A stretch of 64,000 nucleotides of DNA from Thauera humireducens. GTDB taxonomy: Bacteria > Pseudomonadota > Gammaproteobacteria > Burkholderiales > Rhodocyclaceae. The stretch covers positions 806,001-870,000 of the forward strand of contig NZ_CP014646.1 in NCBI RefSeq assembly GCF_001051995.2. The letters are read 5' to 3'. Position 1 is the stretch's first letter. Each line of letters opens with the position of its first letter. The position numbers and the translations under genes are program-made. Under the pieces are notes generated by a model. That model ran no database searches, had not been told where the DNA came from, and was given only the letters and a program-made list of their open reading frames with translations. Shown piece after piece: positions 12,011 to 20,730 of this stretch.

Positions 12011-12826
12011 TCAGGCTGCAGCCCATTCTCCAGACAGGCTTCGTCCGGCCGACGAGGCCTGTTTCATTTTGAACTCGATCAGTCGCAGCAGGCGCTCGTC
12101 GCCGAGTTTCTGCGCCAGCGACAGCGCGGTCGCGCCGTCGCGTCGGCTGGCAAACACGTCCGCGCCCTGTTCGATCAGTGCGAAAGCGATGTCGGGCGTG
12201 CCGCCGGTGATCGAGAGGAGTAGCGGCGTGTTACCCAGCGGGTCACGCACGTTGATATGAGCCCCTTTCTTCAGCAGCAGGTCGACCGTATTGCGGTAGC
12301 CGCTCGTCGGTTTTCCGCACGCTACAAGTAACGGGGTGAGTCCGAGTCGATCCCTCGCGTTCGGGTCGGCCCCTGCGCTCAACAGAATCTGCGCGATGAT
12401 GGTCAGGCCGCGTTTCAGCGCCGTAATCAGCGGAGGCGTGCCGTCCTCGGCGGTGAGGTTCACGTTGAAGTTGGCACGAACGAACAGATCGATGACCTGC
12501 TGGTCGCCTTCTTCCAGGAAGTGGAAGAAGTTCTTGGGCAGGAAGGCGATACCGCGCGCGGTCAGATCATGCATTGCGTGTTCCTTGCGCTCTGCCGCCT
12601 TGAAGGTCTCCAGTTCGCGCGCGTCCCGCAGGCGGATGATGTCCGCCAGCACGTCAGGCGGAAAGCCCTTGCGGCCCCCGCGCTTGTCGATGAGCAGGTC
12701 GCTGAAGTAGTCGTGGATCTGGGGGGTGTCCCACAATGCCTCGATCTTGATCAGGATCCGCTCGAAATCGCGTTCAAGGCTCGAGGGGTAACTCGTGCCC
12801 ATGAAGGCGAAAAATTCATGTTTCAT
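12011..12826 (-). CDS. Ankyrin repeat protein, cytoplasmic
   Basis: The 271-residue protein has no signal peptide. An N-terminal domain of about 120 residues (SLERDFERILIKIEALWDTP, FSDLLIDKRGGRKGFPPDVL) is not one I can name; about four ankyrin repeats follow, from DGTPPLITALKRG to DGATALSLAQKLGD. A protein-binding role is inferred from the repeats. No Shine-Dalgarno sequence is visible before the ATG; instead a 9-base perfect inverted repeat abuts the start codon. It faces yajQ and is divergent from the YjfB-like gene. A downstream ATG at codon 9 is an alternative start. Confidence 0.8.
   Translation of the reverse strand: MKHEFFAFMGTSYPSSLERDFERILIKIEALWDTPQIHDYFSDLLIDKRGGRKGFPPDVLADIIRLRDARELETFKAAERKEHAMHDLTARGIAFLPKNFFHFLEEGDQQVIDLFVRANFNVNLTAEDGTPPLITALKRGLTIIAQILLSAGADPNARDRLGLTPLLVACGKPTSGYRNTVDLLLKKGAHINVRDPLGNTPLLLSITGGTPDIAFALIEQGADVFASRRDGATALSLAQKLGDERLLRLIEFKMKQASSAGRSLSGEWAAA
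12034..12070 (+). terminator. Probable terminator of the argG-yajQ side, inside the 3' end of the facing gene
   Basis: A 12-base stem, ACAGGCTTCGTC with GACGAGGCCTGT (one G-T pair), loop of five, is followed by TTCATTTT. It lies 38 bases after yajQ and overlaps the last codons of the convergent ankyrin gene, so it would act on the rightward transcript. Confidence 0.5.
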
Positions 12827-12858
12827 AAAAAGAGAACTTCAGGTGATGATCTCTTTTT
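12827..12858 (-). promoter_or_regulatory. Hairpin immediately upstream of the ankyrin gene start codon
   Basis: AAAAAGAGA (12827-12835) and TCTCTTTTT (12850-12858) form a perfect 9-base inverted repeat with a 14-base loop, ending directly at the ATG on the minus strand. It would put the translation start next to a stem, so it may modulate initiation; it could also be a weak terminator-like structure. Confidence 0.35.
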
Positions 12859-12900
12859 ACGTTGATTTTGTTCTTTTGTATAACCCTACCCATACTGGGG

Positions 12901-12916
12901 CGTGATGTGGGTCACG
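12901..12916. promoter_or_regulatory. CRP-like palindrome in the ankyrin/yjfB divergent region
   Basis: CGTGA-TGTGGG-TCACG is a perfect 5-6-5 dyad that differs from the CRP/Vfr consensus half-sites (TGTGA, TCACA) only at the outer base. It sits between two divergent genes, where an activator or repressor site would be expected. Which gene it serves is unknown. Confidence 0.35.
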
Positions 12917-13005
12917 ACCTGCGGTCATCCACAGCAATGCCCTCCGGCTTACTGTTCTGGCGGGCGTAAGATGAAACTGAAAATAAAGGAATACAGGAGT
13001 CGATC

Positions 13006-13209
13006 ATGGATGTAAGCGCTATTGCTGCGGCGGCCAGCGCCAATGCCGCAACGAAGGTCCAGGCCGAAGCGTCGGTCAGGGTGCTGAAGATGGCGATGGA
13101 CCTGCAGGCCGAGAGTGCGCTGCAGCTGCTTCAGACTATTCCTGCGGCGGCCGCGCCTGCACCGGCGGTCGGAAGTGCGGCGGGTGGGGTGGTGGATACG
13201 TGGGCTTGA
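13006..13209 (+). CDS. YjfB-like putative motility protein
   Basis: The 67-residue product [20 protein letters not shown], with [20 protein letters not shown] and an Ala/Pro-rich tail, matches the small YjfB family, named for a putative motility link in Bacillus. No enzyme motif or membrane segment is visible. The start is supported by an AGGAG site seven bases upstream. It stands 127 bases before the pilin cluster, which fits a motility theme, but function is unproven. Confidence 0.72.
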   Translation: MDVSAIAAAASANAATKVQAEASVRVLKMAMDLQAESALQLLQTIPAAAAPAPAVGSAAGGVVDTWA

Positions 13210-13336
13210 GGGGGCGACTGTCTTTGCTGTGAGTCTTCTTACGCCGCTGGTCCCGGTCGTCATTCCGTTCGTCTCCGAGGCGTACGGAAGCGAGTCGAAA
13301 AAGAATACAGTCCAGTCACCACTAAAGGACCGGGAC

Positions 13337-13789
13337 ATGAAGAGAGCTCAAGGTTTCAGCCTGATCGAACTGATGATCGTGGTTGCCGTCATCGGTATTC
13401 TCGCGGCGGTGGCGGTGCCCCAATACAACCAGTACATCCTCAAGAGCAAGCTTGCCGAGGCCCGTGCTGAGCTTTCCGATGCACGGGTGCGGATGGAGCG
13501 CTATTTTCAGGACAATCGGCGCTATAACAACGCAGCCGACGAGTGCGGTGTGAATATCAACGCCTTCGGTGAGAAGCGGTATTTCGGTTATGTATGCGCC
13601 GTGGTCGATGCTGATGGTGACGACTGGGCGGAGGGTTACACGGTCACGGCGACTGGTATCGCAGCCCAAGGTACTGCGAACTTCGCATTCACCATCAATC
13701 AGGACAATGACAAGGTCACGACCAGCGTACCTGCGGACTGGACGATCAACGCAGGCTGCTGGGTGACCGGGCCGGGGGGAGGATGCTAA
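13337..13789 (+). CDS. pilE: Type IV (minor) pilin PilE
   Basis: The 150-residue prepilin has a short basic leader MKRAQG cut before [20 protein letters not shown], with the conserved Glu at mature position 5. The body contains a central [22 protein letters not shown] helix typical of PilE-type minor pilins, and a C-terminal disulphide candidate (Cys in NAGCW and the final Cys). It would be processed by PilD and inserted at the pilus tip or assembly complex. The gene overlaps fimT by seven bases. The ATG at 13337 is fixed by the leader length. Confidence 0.9.
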   Translation: MKRAQGFSLIELMIVVAVIGILAAVAVPQYNQYILKSKLAEARAELSDARVRMERYFQDNRRYNNAADECGVNINAFGEKRYFGYVCAVVDADGDDWAEGYTVTATGIAAQGTANFAFTINQDNDKVTTSVPADWTINAGCWVTGPGGGC

Positions 13790-14319
13790 GCCAACGCCAA
13801 GGCGCCAAAGGCGTCACCCTGATCGAGTTGATGGTCGGCATCGCGATCCTGACAATTCTGTTCGGCATCGCAGTGCCCAACTTCCGCGTCTGGATCCAGA
13901 ACGGAAAGGTCCGCACTGCGGCAGAGTCCATCCAGAACGGTCTGCAGGTCGCCCGGGTGGAGGCCATCCAGCGTAACCGGCGGGTTCAGTTCGACCTTCG
14001 TGATGGCTCGTCCTGGACCGTTTGTCTTCAGCCCACCCCCGCCGGCTCGTGCCCGGATCCCGATGATGCAACCACGATTCAGAGCCGTTCGGCGGACGAG
14101 GGTTCGTCGGACGCAGTGACGGTTGATGTCGATGCAGTGCCCATCGTGTTCGATCCTTCGGGCAGGGCGCCCGGAAATGCCGCGGAGTTCCTGATCGACA
14201 CGACGGCACTCGCTGAAGACGAAAGTCGGCAGTTGCGCGTGATCGTCAGTACGAGCGGCAGCATCCGCATGTGCGAAGACACGCTTCCCGCGGACGATCT
14301 GAGGGCTTGCCCACCATGA
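13783..14319 (+). CDS. fimT: Minor pseudopilin of the GspH/FimT type
   Basis: The 178-residue protein has the prepilin site [18 protein letters not shown] with Glu at mature position 5, and a GspH/FimT body starting [19 protein letters not shown]. FimT/FimU proteins belong to the minor-pilin complex that primes type IV pilus assembly and, in some species, binds DNA. It overlaps pilE by seven bases and pilV by four (ATGA), so the cluster is translated as one unit. FimT versus FimU cannot be settled from sequence alone. Confidence 0.88.
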   Translation: MLSQRQGAKGVTLIELMVGIAILTILFGIAVPNFRVWIQNGKVRTAAESIQNGLQVARVEAIQRNRRVQFDLRDGSSWTVCLQPTPAGSCPDPDDATTIQSRSADEGSSDAVTVDVDAVPIVFDPSGRAPGNAAEFLIDTTALAEDESRQLRVIVSTSGSIRMCEDTLPADDLRACPP

Positions 14320-14780
14320 GCACAGTAAAGATGCTGCGTGCGCTGCCGCAGGGCAGGCACATTGCCAAGGCGGAACAGTGGGGCATGGCCCTGCTCGAGG
14401 CGCTGATTGCCTTGCTGATCTTTTCGATCGCGGTGCTTGGTCTGATCGGTATCCAAGCCAACATGGTGACGAATACGACCGAGGCTCAGTTCCGGAGTAT
14501 TGCGACGTATATCGCGCAGCAGAAGATAGGTCGGATTTGGGCGAACCCGTCGGAAGATGAGAGAGCTGCCCTGATTGGGGCGGAAGTCTCTCAACCTATT
14601 GATCCGAGCCTCTTGCCGTCAGGCTTGTCAACCGTCTCTGCGCCGGACCTTGGGATGCTGAGAGTCACCGTCACTTGGGGGGTCTCTCCTGAAGAGCATG
14701 AAGCGCAGGTTGCGGAAGAGGTTCCGAGGTTCAACAACGTCACCATCGATGCACGCGTGATGGAAGGGGATGAATCGTGA
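14316..14780 (+). CDS. pilV: Type IV pilus modification/minor pilin PilV
   Basis: The 154-residue protein has a 23-residue leader ending QWG, then MALLEALIALLIFSIAVLGL, a prepilin helix with Glu at mature position 5 and the Leu-Glu-Ala-Leu pattern of PilV. The leader is longer than usual but the ATG at 14316 overlaps the fimT stop by ATGA, which supports it. It ends with a GTGA overlap with pilW. PilV is part of the minor-pilin tip complex. Confidence 0.87.
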   Translation: MSTVKMLRALPQGRHIAKAEQWGMALLEALIALLIFSIAVLGLIGIQANMVTNTTEAQFRSIATYIAQQKIGRIWANPSEDERAALIGAEVSQPIDPSLLPSGLSTVSAPDLGMLRVTVTWGVSPEEHEAQVAEEVPRFNNVTIDARVMEGDES

Positions 14781-15880
14781 GCGGCCGGAGTTCTGCTGGG
14801 CTGAAGCGCGCCTCGGGTTTCACGTTGGTCGAGATCATGGTCGGCATGGTCGTGGCCTTGCTCGCCTTGCTCGTGATCATGCAGGTGTTCGGCAGCTTCG
14901 AAGGCCAAAAGCGGATGACGACCGGAACGGCCGATGCGCAGACCAACGGGGCGCTCGCCCTTCAGTCGGTATTGCGGGAGACGCAGCTGGCGGGTTTTGG
15001 AATTTCGGCGTTCGATCGTCGGGTCGGGCCGCTCGAGTGCTCAACAGCGCAGAACGCAAGTCTCGCCTTGGGGGTGTTCAGTATGGCGCCCGTGGAAGTG
15101 ACGGATGGCGGGGCTGCTGGTAGTGACACGCTCACAATCCGCTATGGCAGTTCCATGTCGGGAGGCGTAGCGACGCGTATCACGTCGGTTTCGGGGAATC
15201 AGCTCTCGGTCGACAGTAATTTGGGATGCCGGGTTGGTGACACTGCTGTGGTGTCAAATGGCGGCGACACCTGCTTCGTCGTGAGCGTCGATAGCCTGGA
15301 TGCAGGTACGCCACCGGCCGTGCCTCCGAAGATCAATCTCGAAAATCCCGTGACGCCGGGGGTGTCCCTAGGCAGTTTGCCTACGGTGAACGCCTTTGTT
15401 TCGTGCATGGGGCAATACCGCGAAGTTACGTTTGCCGTGAACGGCGATCGTCTCGAGCGGGACGGCGAGGAGGTTGCATCGGGAATAGTAAATATGCAGG
15501 TCCAGTACGGCATCACGGCTACGCCTGCTGATATACAGATCGCGCAATGGGTCGATTCGAACGCTGACTGGGCGAATCTGAGTGACCAGGGTGCAACGGA
15601 TATCGACCGGCGCAAACGGATTAAGGCCCTGCGTGTTGCGATCGTGGCCCGCAATCCGACGCGTGATGCGGATGTCGTATCCCAGGCCTGCGTCCAGCCT
15701 GCCGATCTGGCGGATCCAGCGATTGGCGTTTGTGCCTGGAAGAATGAAGCTGGGTCTCCGGCACCGGCGATCAACCTGAGCGACCCAGCTGATCCGAATG
15801 AATGGCGCCATTATCGTTACCGGGTTTTCGAGACGATCATTCCGCTCCGTAACGTAGTCTGGGCGCGGGAGGCAATGTGA
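14777..15880 (+). CDS. pilW: Type IV pilus assembly protein PilW
   Basis: The 367-residue protein starts at a GTG overlapping the pilV stop. Its prepilin site is ASG|FTLVEIMVGMVVALLALLVI, followed by the long PilW body of beta-rich sequence with NLGCRVGDTAVV and a C-terminal RVFETIIPLRNVVW. PilW is a large minor pilin of the tip complex. The downstream pilX begins at a one-base overlap. Confidence 0.88.
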   Translation: MSGRSSAGLKRASGFTLVEIMVGMVVALLALLVIMQVFGSFEGQKRMTTGTADAQTNGALALQSVLRETQLAGFGISAFDRRVGPLECSTAQNASLALGVFSMAPVEVTDGGAAGSDTLTIRYGSSMSGGVATRITSVSGNQLSVDSNLGCRVGDTAVVSNGGDTCFVVSVDSLDAGTPPAVPPKINLENPVTPGVSLGSLPTVNAFVSCMGQYREVTFAVNGDRLERDGEEVASGIVNMQVQYGITATPADIQIAQWVDSNADWANLSDQGATDIDRRKRIKALRVAIVARNPTRDADVVSQACVQPADLADPAIGVCAWKNEAGSPAPAINLSDPADPNEWRHYRYRVFETIIPLRNVVWAREAM

Positions 15881-16506
15881 TGAGCAAGCGCCTCGCGGAC
15901 TTTTCGGTGTCGACGCAGTCTGGACGTCGCATCAGACAGCGTGGTGTGGTGTTGCTGATCACGCTGATCGCCTTGGTTACATTGGCATTGGCCGCGCTCG
16001 CGCTGGTGCGCTCGGTGGATACCAACATCATTGTGGCGGGCAACGTCTCTCTGAAACAGGCTGCGACGCTGACCGCTGACAATGGGGTCGAGTCAGCGAT
16101 CGCGTGGCTCAACCAAATAGAGGTGGCACCCGGGATCGCGCACTTCAACAACGACGACGTCGATGATGCCTATTACGCAACCTCGGACGATTTCGATCCC
16201 CTGAGCGATGCCACCTGGAACGGTGGCGTCACCGTTGCCGTGGCAACAGGAACCGGGATTGATGAGGATGGACGTGATCTGTCCGGTAACCGCATCCGCT
16301 ACGTCATTCAGCGCTTGTGCTCTGAACCGGTCGCACCGGACGTCAACAACTGCCTGATCGTCGAAGGCGAATCCGACACGAGTTCGATGCGCGTCATGGA
16401 CGACCCGCCTCCGAGCGAACCACCGCTGAGTCCGATCTACCGCATCACCGCCCGTGTCGACGGGCCGCGCAATACCGTCAGCTACGTTCAAGCATTCGTT
16501 TATTGA
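15880..16506 (+). CDS. pilX: Type IV pilus assembly protein PilX
   Basis: The 208-residue protein has an N-terminal hydrophobic segment QRGVVLLITLIALVTLALA followed by DTNIIVAGNVSLKQAATLTAD, the PilX N-terminal pattern, which lacks the usual prepilin Glu. The ATG at 15880 lies seven bases after GGGAGG, and overlaps the pilW stop by one base; a GTG three bases earlier has poorer spacing. PilX works with PilV, PilW and PilY1 in pilus priming. Confidence 0.85.
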   Translation: MSKRLADFSVSTQSGRRIRQRGVVLLITLIALVTLALAALALVRSVDTNIIVAGNVSLKQAATLTADNGVESAIAWLNQIEVAPGIAHFNNDDVDDAYYATSDDFDPLSDATWNGGVTVAVATGTGIDEDGRDLSGNRIRYVIQRLCSEPVAPDVNNCLIVEGESDTSSMRVMDDPPPSEPPLSPIYRITARVDGPRNTVSYVQAFVY

Positions 16507-16515
16507 GAGCACATC

Positions 16516-19500
16516 ATGAAAACCAAGGCTCTGCAAAAACTTGTGGGCTCGACCGCCTTAGGTCTGATGCTCGCTGCCTCGTTGCTTGCTCCGCATGCCG
16601 CTCGGGCGGAGGTCGTCGATCTAGCGACCTCGCCGTTGGCAAATGCGACGACGACGAACGTGCGTCCCAACTTGATGTTCATCCTCGATGATTCCGGCAG
16701 TATGAACTGGGACTACATGCCCGATCTTGTGGTCGACTCCAATTACTGCAAGGGCAGTGGTACAGGTACCTCCTTGCGTTGTTGCCGGACGGCTGGCGGC
16801 ACCAGTCTCAGTTCCTCGACACGTACTAGTACTTGCCTGCCGTCTTCATCCGCTACTGATCTCCGAGGAATGCCCCCGTTCTATTCGGCAGATTTCAATA
16901 AAATTTACTACGACCCAACGGTCACCTATTCTCCACCCTTCAACCATGATGCGACCGAGCGGACGAGTTATACCGGCACGAGCAGCGTGCCTCTGGATGG
17001 TTACAACATTCAGACGACTGCGTCACTGAACCTGTTGAGCAACTATCCGGATGTGGAATGGTGTACAGATTCGACTCATACGGATTGCTTGCGAAATGGT
17101 GACTACCTGCTTCCAGGTGTCGTCGGCGGTAAGTCCTACACGACGATGCGTGCGACCACGGCGAGCGGTACGAGTACATTTGCTGTAGGCACGGTTGATG
17201 CCCCCGCAACGGAGACGCGCACCGCGGGTCCCTTTTACTACGTGATGGTTCCTGGTGAATACTGTACGAACAATGACCTGACGAGTTGTATCGCAGCAAC
17301 TGGGCCGACGGGGACTCACCCTGTCCCGGCGAAGCTGCGTTGGTGCCGTAACGTGGATCGCACGGACTGCCGCGCGACTCAAAACTCAACGTACAACTAT
17401 CCGCGGTATCCGACCATTATTACGAATGCGGGTGCAGGCGCGACCGCGAGTACTGCAACATTTTCAATCAGTGGGGTTGGCCGTAGTAATGGTAGTGGGA
17501 GTGGGACGGACAACGAATGCAACGGTCGCACAAATGTAGTCACGGTGACTAGTATCCGTGTGACCGGGGTGGACCTCCTTCCTGCTTCTTTCCGTTATTG
17601 CAATAGCAATAACAACGACACTACCCGAAATAGAGGACTTGCAGAAGAGATCGCGTCGAGAATTGGCAATGGATTCAGCGGTAGTCGCTCTGGGACGAAT
17701 GTCACTGTGACGGCTCCTGACGGGTCTTATAATAGCCAGAGTTTGACCTACAACGTTACGGCTGCTTCCCTTTCAGGTGCCACGTTCTCGGGAGGTGCCC
17801 CCGCTAGCCCGCCAGTCTTTGTGCCCGGTGCATTCACTCGAATTGACATAGTTTCGGGTGCCACTTACGGCAATATCGTCGTCGATGGGACGGTAGTCGT
17901 CGACCGCAGTCGCCGCACAGATTGCGCTGCGGCACCCAGCTGCACCTATACAGAGGAACTGAGAAACTTCGCGAATTGGTTTGCGTGGTATCGGACTCGC
18001 ATGCAGTCGATGAAGACTTCAGTGAGCAGAGCTTTTGTGACTATCGATAGCACCTATCGGGTCGGGTTTCGCTCGCTGAACAACAACAGCAGTGTCAATT
18101 TGAAAATTGATAATTTCAATCCGGGATCGGATGGGCACAAAGACAAGTGGTACAAGAGCCTGTTCAAAGCCTACCCGAACAGCGGTACGCCGCTGCGCCA
18201 AGCACTGGCTGATGTTGGTCGGATTTACGCTGGAAAGCTAGATAGCACAAACGACCCTGTGCAGTATTCGTGTCAGCAGAACTTCGCGCTACTAACATCC
18301 GATGGATATTGGAATGGGTCGGCCGGAACTGATGTTGCCGGCGGAAGCATCGGCAATCAGGATGGAGCGGGGACTCTACGCCCATATTATGAAGGGCCGA
18401 CTGCTAGCTCGGGCAGTCTGGCCGATATCGCAAAGTACTATTACGAAACAGACTTGCGTACGGTGGAACTCAGCAATTGCTCGCGGTCGGGTTCAGATGA
18501 GGATCTTTGCAAGAACAACGTATTCACAAGCGGGGACGACAATAATCCGAAGCAGCACATGACCACGTTTACTCTTGGCTTGGGCGTGGATGGTGAGTTG
18601 CGTTACCGGAGTGACTACAAGACCGCTACCTCGGGAGATTACTGGAACATCCTGAATGGCCTCGGCACGCCCCAAGCCAATTGGCCTGTTCCCGCTGCAG
18701 ACACGGCACGGGCTGTTGATGATATGTGGCACGCAGCGGTCAATGGTCGCGGTACCTATTTCAGCGCTGGGAACCCGACCGAGCTTTCAAATGGCCTGCG
18801 CAGTGCCCTGACCGAGATTAGAGTGAAGATCGGCGCCGGCGCCGCGGCCGCAACCAGTACGCTCTCACCCGTCGCGGGTGACAACTTTGCATACGTTGCG
18901 AGCTACACGACTGTTAAATGGACCGGGAATCTAGAGGCGCGCGAGATCAACCTCACTACGGGTGCTGTTGGTTTGGAGCCGCTTCATTGCGTGGAAAACG
19001 TCTCGTCTGAGTTCGGCTCCTGCACTGGGACCATGGCGACCAAGGTTGGAGCTGCGAGCGACACGCGAGACATCTACACAAGCAGCGGCAGTGGATTGGT
19101 GAGTTTTACATATGACAATCTCAGCGAGGCTCAGCGGAGCTACTTCAACCCGTCAACGCTGAGCCAGTGGGGTGATCTCACGGAGACGCAGCGGGCACAG
19201 GCAACTGGGATCAATCTCGTCAATTACCTTCGAGGTCAGCATGGCTTCGAGATGCGGACGGATAACGCGGTTGATAACCAGGTCTTCCGCCGGCGTGACG
19301 CGGTACTGGGTGACTTGGTCGAATCGACGCCGAATTACGTTGGCCGACCGAAGTTCAGTTACACTGATCCGGGTTACGAAGCATTCAAGACAGCGAATGC
19401 GGGACGTGGCGGCACGATCTATGTGGGGTCTAACGACGGCATGTTGCATGCTTTCGACGCTGCGGACCTGACGGAGCGTTGGGCATTCATCCCGAGCATT

Positions 19501-20730
19501 GTGATTCCGAGCCTGTCGCTACTCGCTGACCAGAACTACGGCACGCTCCATCGCTACTACGTGAACGGCTCGCCGGTCGTATCCGATATCTGCACGTCCA
19601 ATTGCACGGATGCAGCCTCCGCTGTGTGGAAGACCGTGTTGATTGGCGGACTGAATGGCGGCGGTCGTGGCTACTACGCCCTCGACGTGACGAACCCGAC
19701 CTCGCCTGCACTTCTTTGGGAGTTCACGCTTGAGGATGACGATGACTTGGGCTTCAGCTTTGGCAACCCTGTCGTAACCAAGCTGGAAGGGGGGCAGTGG
19801 GTCGTCGCCTTGACCTCAGGCTACAACAACGTCGGTGGTACAAATGCGGGCGAAGGGTTTCTTTATGTGCTCGATGCCTGGACGGGGGCGGTGGTGCGCA
19901 AGATTGGCACTGGCGTTGGCAGTTCGACCAACCCGAGTGGGCTGTCTCGTATCGCGGTCTGGGTTGATGATTTGAGTCGAAACAATACCGCGGGCTATAC
20001 ATACGGAGGCGACTTGCTGGGTAACGTGTGGCGCTTCGATCTAAATAACGGCGAGGAAGCGGGCGTTAACCCGCTCAAGTTTGCCACTTTGTTCTCTGAT
20101 GCCGCTGCGACTGAGCCTCAGCCGATCACTACGCGACCGGAATTGGGTAGGCTGAACGGCAAGCGGATGGTTTTCGTCGGTACAGGGAAATACCTTGAAG
20201 TGGGAGACTTGAGTGACGATCAAGTGCAGTCGCTTTATGCCATTAAGGATAATGACGAAACGACGACTTTGGTGAATCCGCGCACTTCACTCGTCCAGCA
20301 AGGCTTCACCGAGACGGATGAAGCGACACGTGTAGGAACGAGCAACCCAGTGCCGTCGAGCGCCCGAGGTTGGTACATTGATCTGCCCGACGATGGTGAG
20401 AGGCAGAATGTTGCCTCTGAGTTGGTTAGTGGTGTGTTGATCGTTCCGACCACGGTGCCGACAACGACTGCGTGCGAGCCGGGCGGCTATAGTTGGCTGA
20501 ATTTCGTCGACTATAGAACTGGCGGTGAGGTGCCGACATGGAGTCGCGTATCGAGGCGCTTCAGCGCGCCAATTGTCGGTATCAACATCGTCTATATCGA
20601 TGGCAAGCCGAGGGTTTCAGTGGTCAAGGCTGACAACCCCACGCCAGAGATCGTCGACACCGAGGAGTTCCCTGGTGGTGGGGCAGCGTTTCAGAGCAAG
20701 CGGGCCGTCTGGCGGGAGGTGATTCAGTGA
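16516..20730 (+). CDS. pilY1: Type IV pilus tip adhesin/biogenesis factor PilY1
   Basis: The 1404-residue protein has a Sec signal peptide ending HAARA near residue 31. A von Willebrand A-like region begins NLMFILDDSGSMNW, with an intact DxSxS metal site; long Ser/Thr/Cys-rich loops (roughly residues 75-480) interrupt it. The C-terminal half is the PilY1/PilC beta-propeller, with GGTIYVGSNDGMLHAFDA, ALDVTNPTSPALLWEF and LSRNNTAGYTYGGDLLGNVW. PilY1 sits at the pilus tip, mediates adhesion and surface sensing, and controls pilus retraction. The central loops are visibly lower in GC and in biased codon use than flanking genes. It follows pilX by nine bases and overlaps the next gene by four. Confidence 0.93.
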   Translation: MKTKALQKLVGSTALGLMLAASLLAPHAARAEVVDLATSPLANATTTNVRPNLMFILDDSGSMNWDYMPDLVVDSNYCKGSGTGTSLRCCRTAGGTSLSSSTRTSTCLPSSSATDLRGMPPFYSADFNKIYYDPTVTYSPPFNHDATERTSYTGTSSVPLDGYNIQTTASLNLLSNYPDVEWCTDSTHTDCLRNGDYLLPGVVGGKSYTTMRATTASGTSTFAVGTVDAPATETRTAGPFYYVMVPGEYCTNNDLTSCIAATGPTGTHPVPAKLRWCRNVDRTDCRATQNSTYNYPRYPTIITNAGAGATASTATFSISGVGRSNGSGSGTDNECNGRTNVVTVTSIRVTGVDLLPASFRYCNSNNNDTTRNRGLAEEIASRIGNGFSGSRSGTNVTVTAPDGSYNSQSLTYNVTAASLSGATFSGGAPASPPVFVPGAFTRIDIVSGATYGNIVVDGTVVVDRSRRTDCAAAPSCTYTEELRNFANWFAWYRTRMQSMKTSVSRAFVTIDSTYRVGFRSLNNNSSVNLKIDNFNPGSDGHKDKWYKSLFKAYPNSGTPLRQALADVGRIYAGKLDSTNDPVQYSCQQNFALLTSDGYWNGSAGTDVAGGSIGNQDGAGTLRPYYEGPTASSGSLADIAKYYYETDLRTVELSNCSRSGSDEDLCKNNVFTSGDDNNPKQHMTTFTLGLGVDGELRYRSDYKTATSGDYWNILNGLGTPQANWPVPAADTARAVDDMWHAAVNGRGTYFSAGNPTELSNGLRSALTEIRVKIGAGAAAATSTLSPVAGDNFAYVASYTTVKWTGNLEAREINLTTGAVGLEPLHCVENVSSEFGSCTGTMATKVGAASDTRDIYTSSGSGLVSFTYDNLSEAQRSYFNPSTLSQWGDLTETQRAQATGINLVNYLRGQHGFEMRTDNAVDNQVFRRRDAVLGDLVESTPNYVGRPKFSYTDPGYEAFKTANAGRGGTIYVGSNDGMLHAFDAADLTERWAFIPSIVIPSLSLLADQNYGTLHRYYVNGSPVVSDICTSNCTDAASAVWKTVLIGGLNGGGRGYYALDVTNPTSPALLWEFTLEDDDDLGFSFGNPVVTKLEGGQWVVALTSGYNNVGGTNAGEGFLYVLDAWTGAVVRKIGTGVGSSTNPSGLSRIAVWVDDLSRNNTAGYTYGGDLLGNVWRFDLNNGEEAGVNPLKFATLFSDAAATEPQPITTRPELGRLNGKRMVFVGTGKYLEVGDLSDDQVQSLYAIKDNDETTTLVNPRTSLVQQGFTETDEATRVGTSNPVPSSARGWYIDLPDDGERQNVASELVSGVLIVPTTVPTTTACEPGGYSWLNFVDYRTGGEVPTWSRVSRRFSAPIVGINIVYIDGKPRVSVVKADNPTPEIVDTEEFPGGGAAFQSKRAVWREVIQ

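Noticed and set aside
12827..13005. A tRNA or small RNA gene in the A/T-richer gap
   Set aside because: No cloverleaf or terminator with a T tail could be drawn; only the start-codon hairpin and the dyad are supported.
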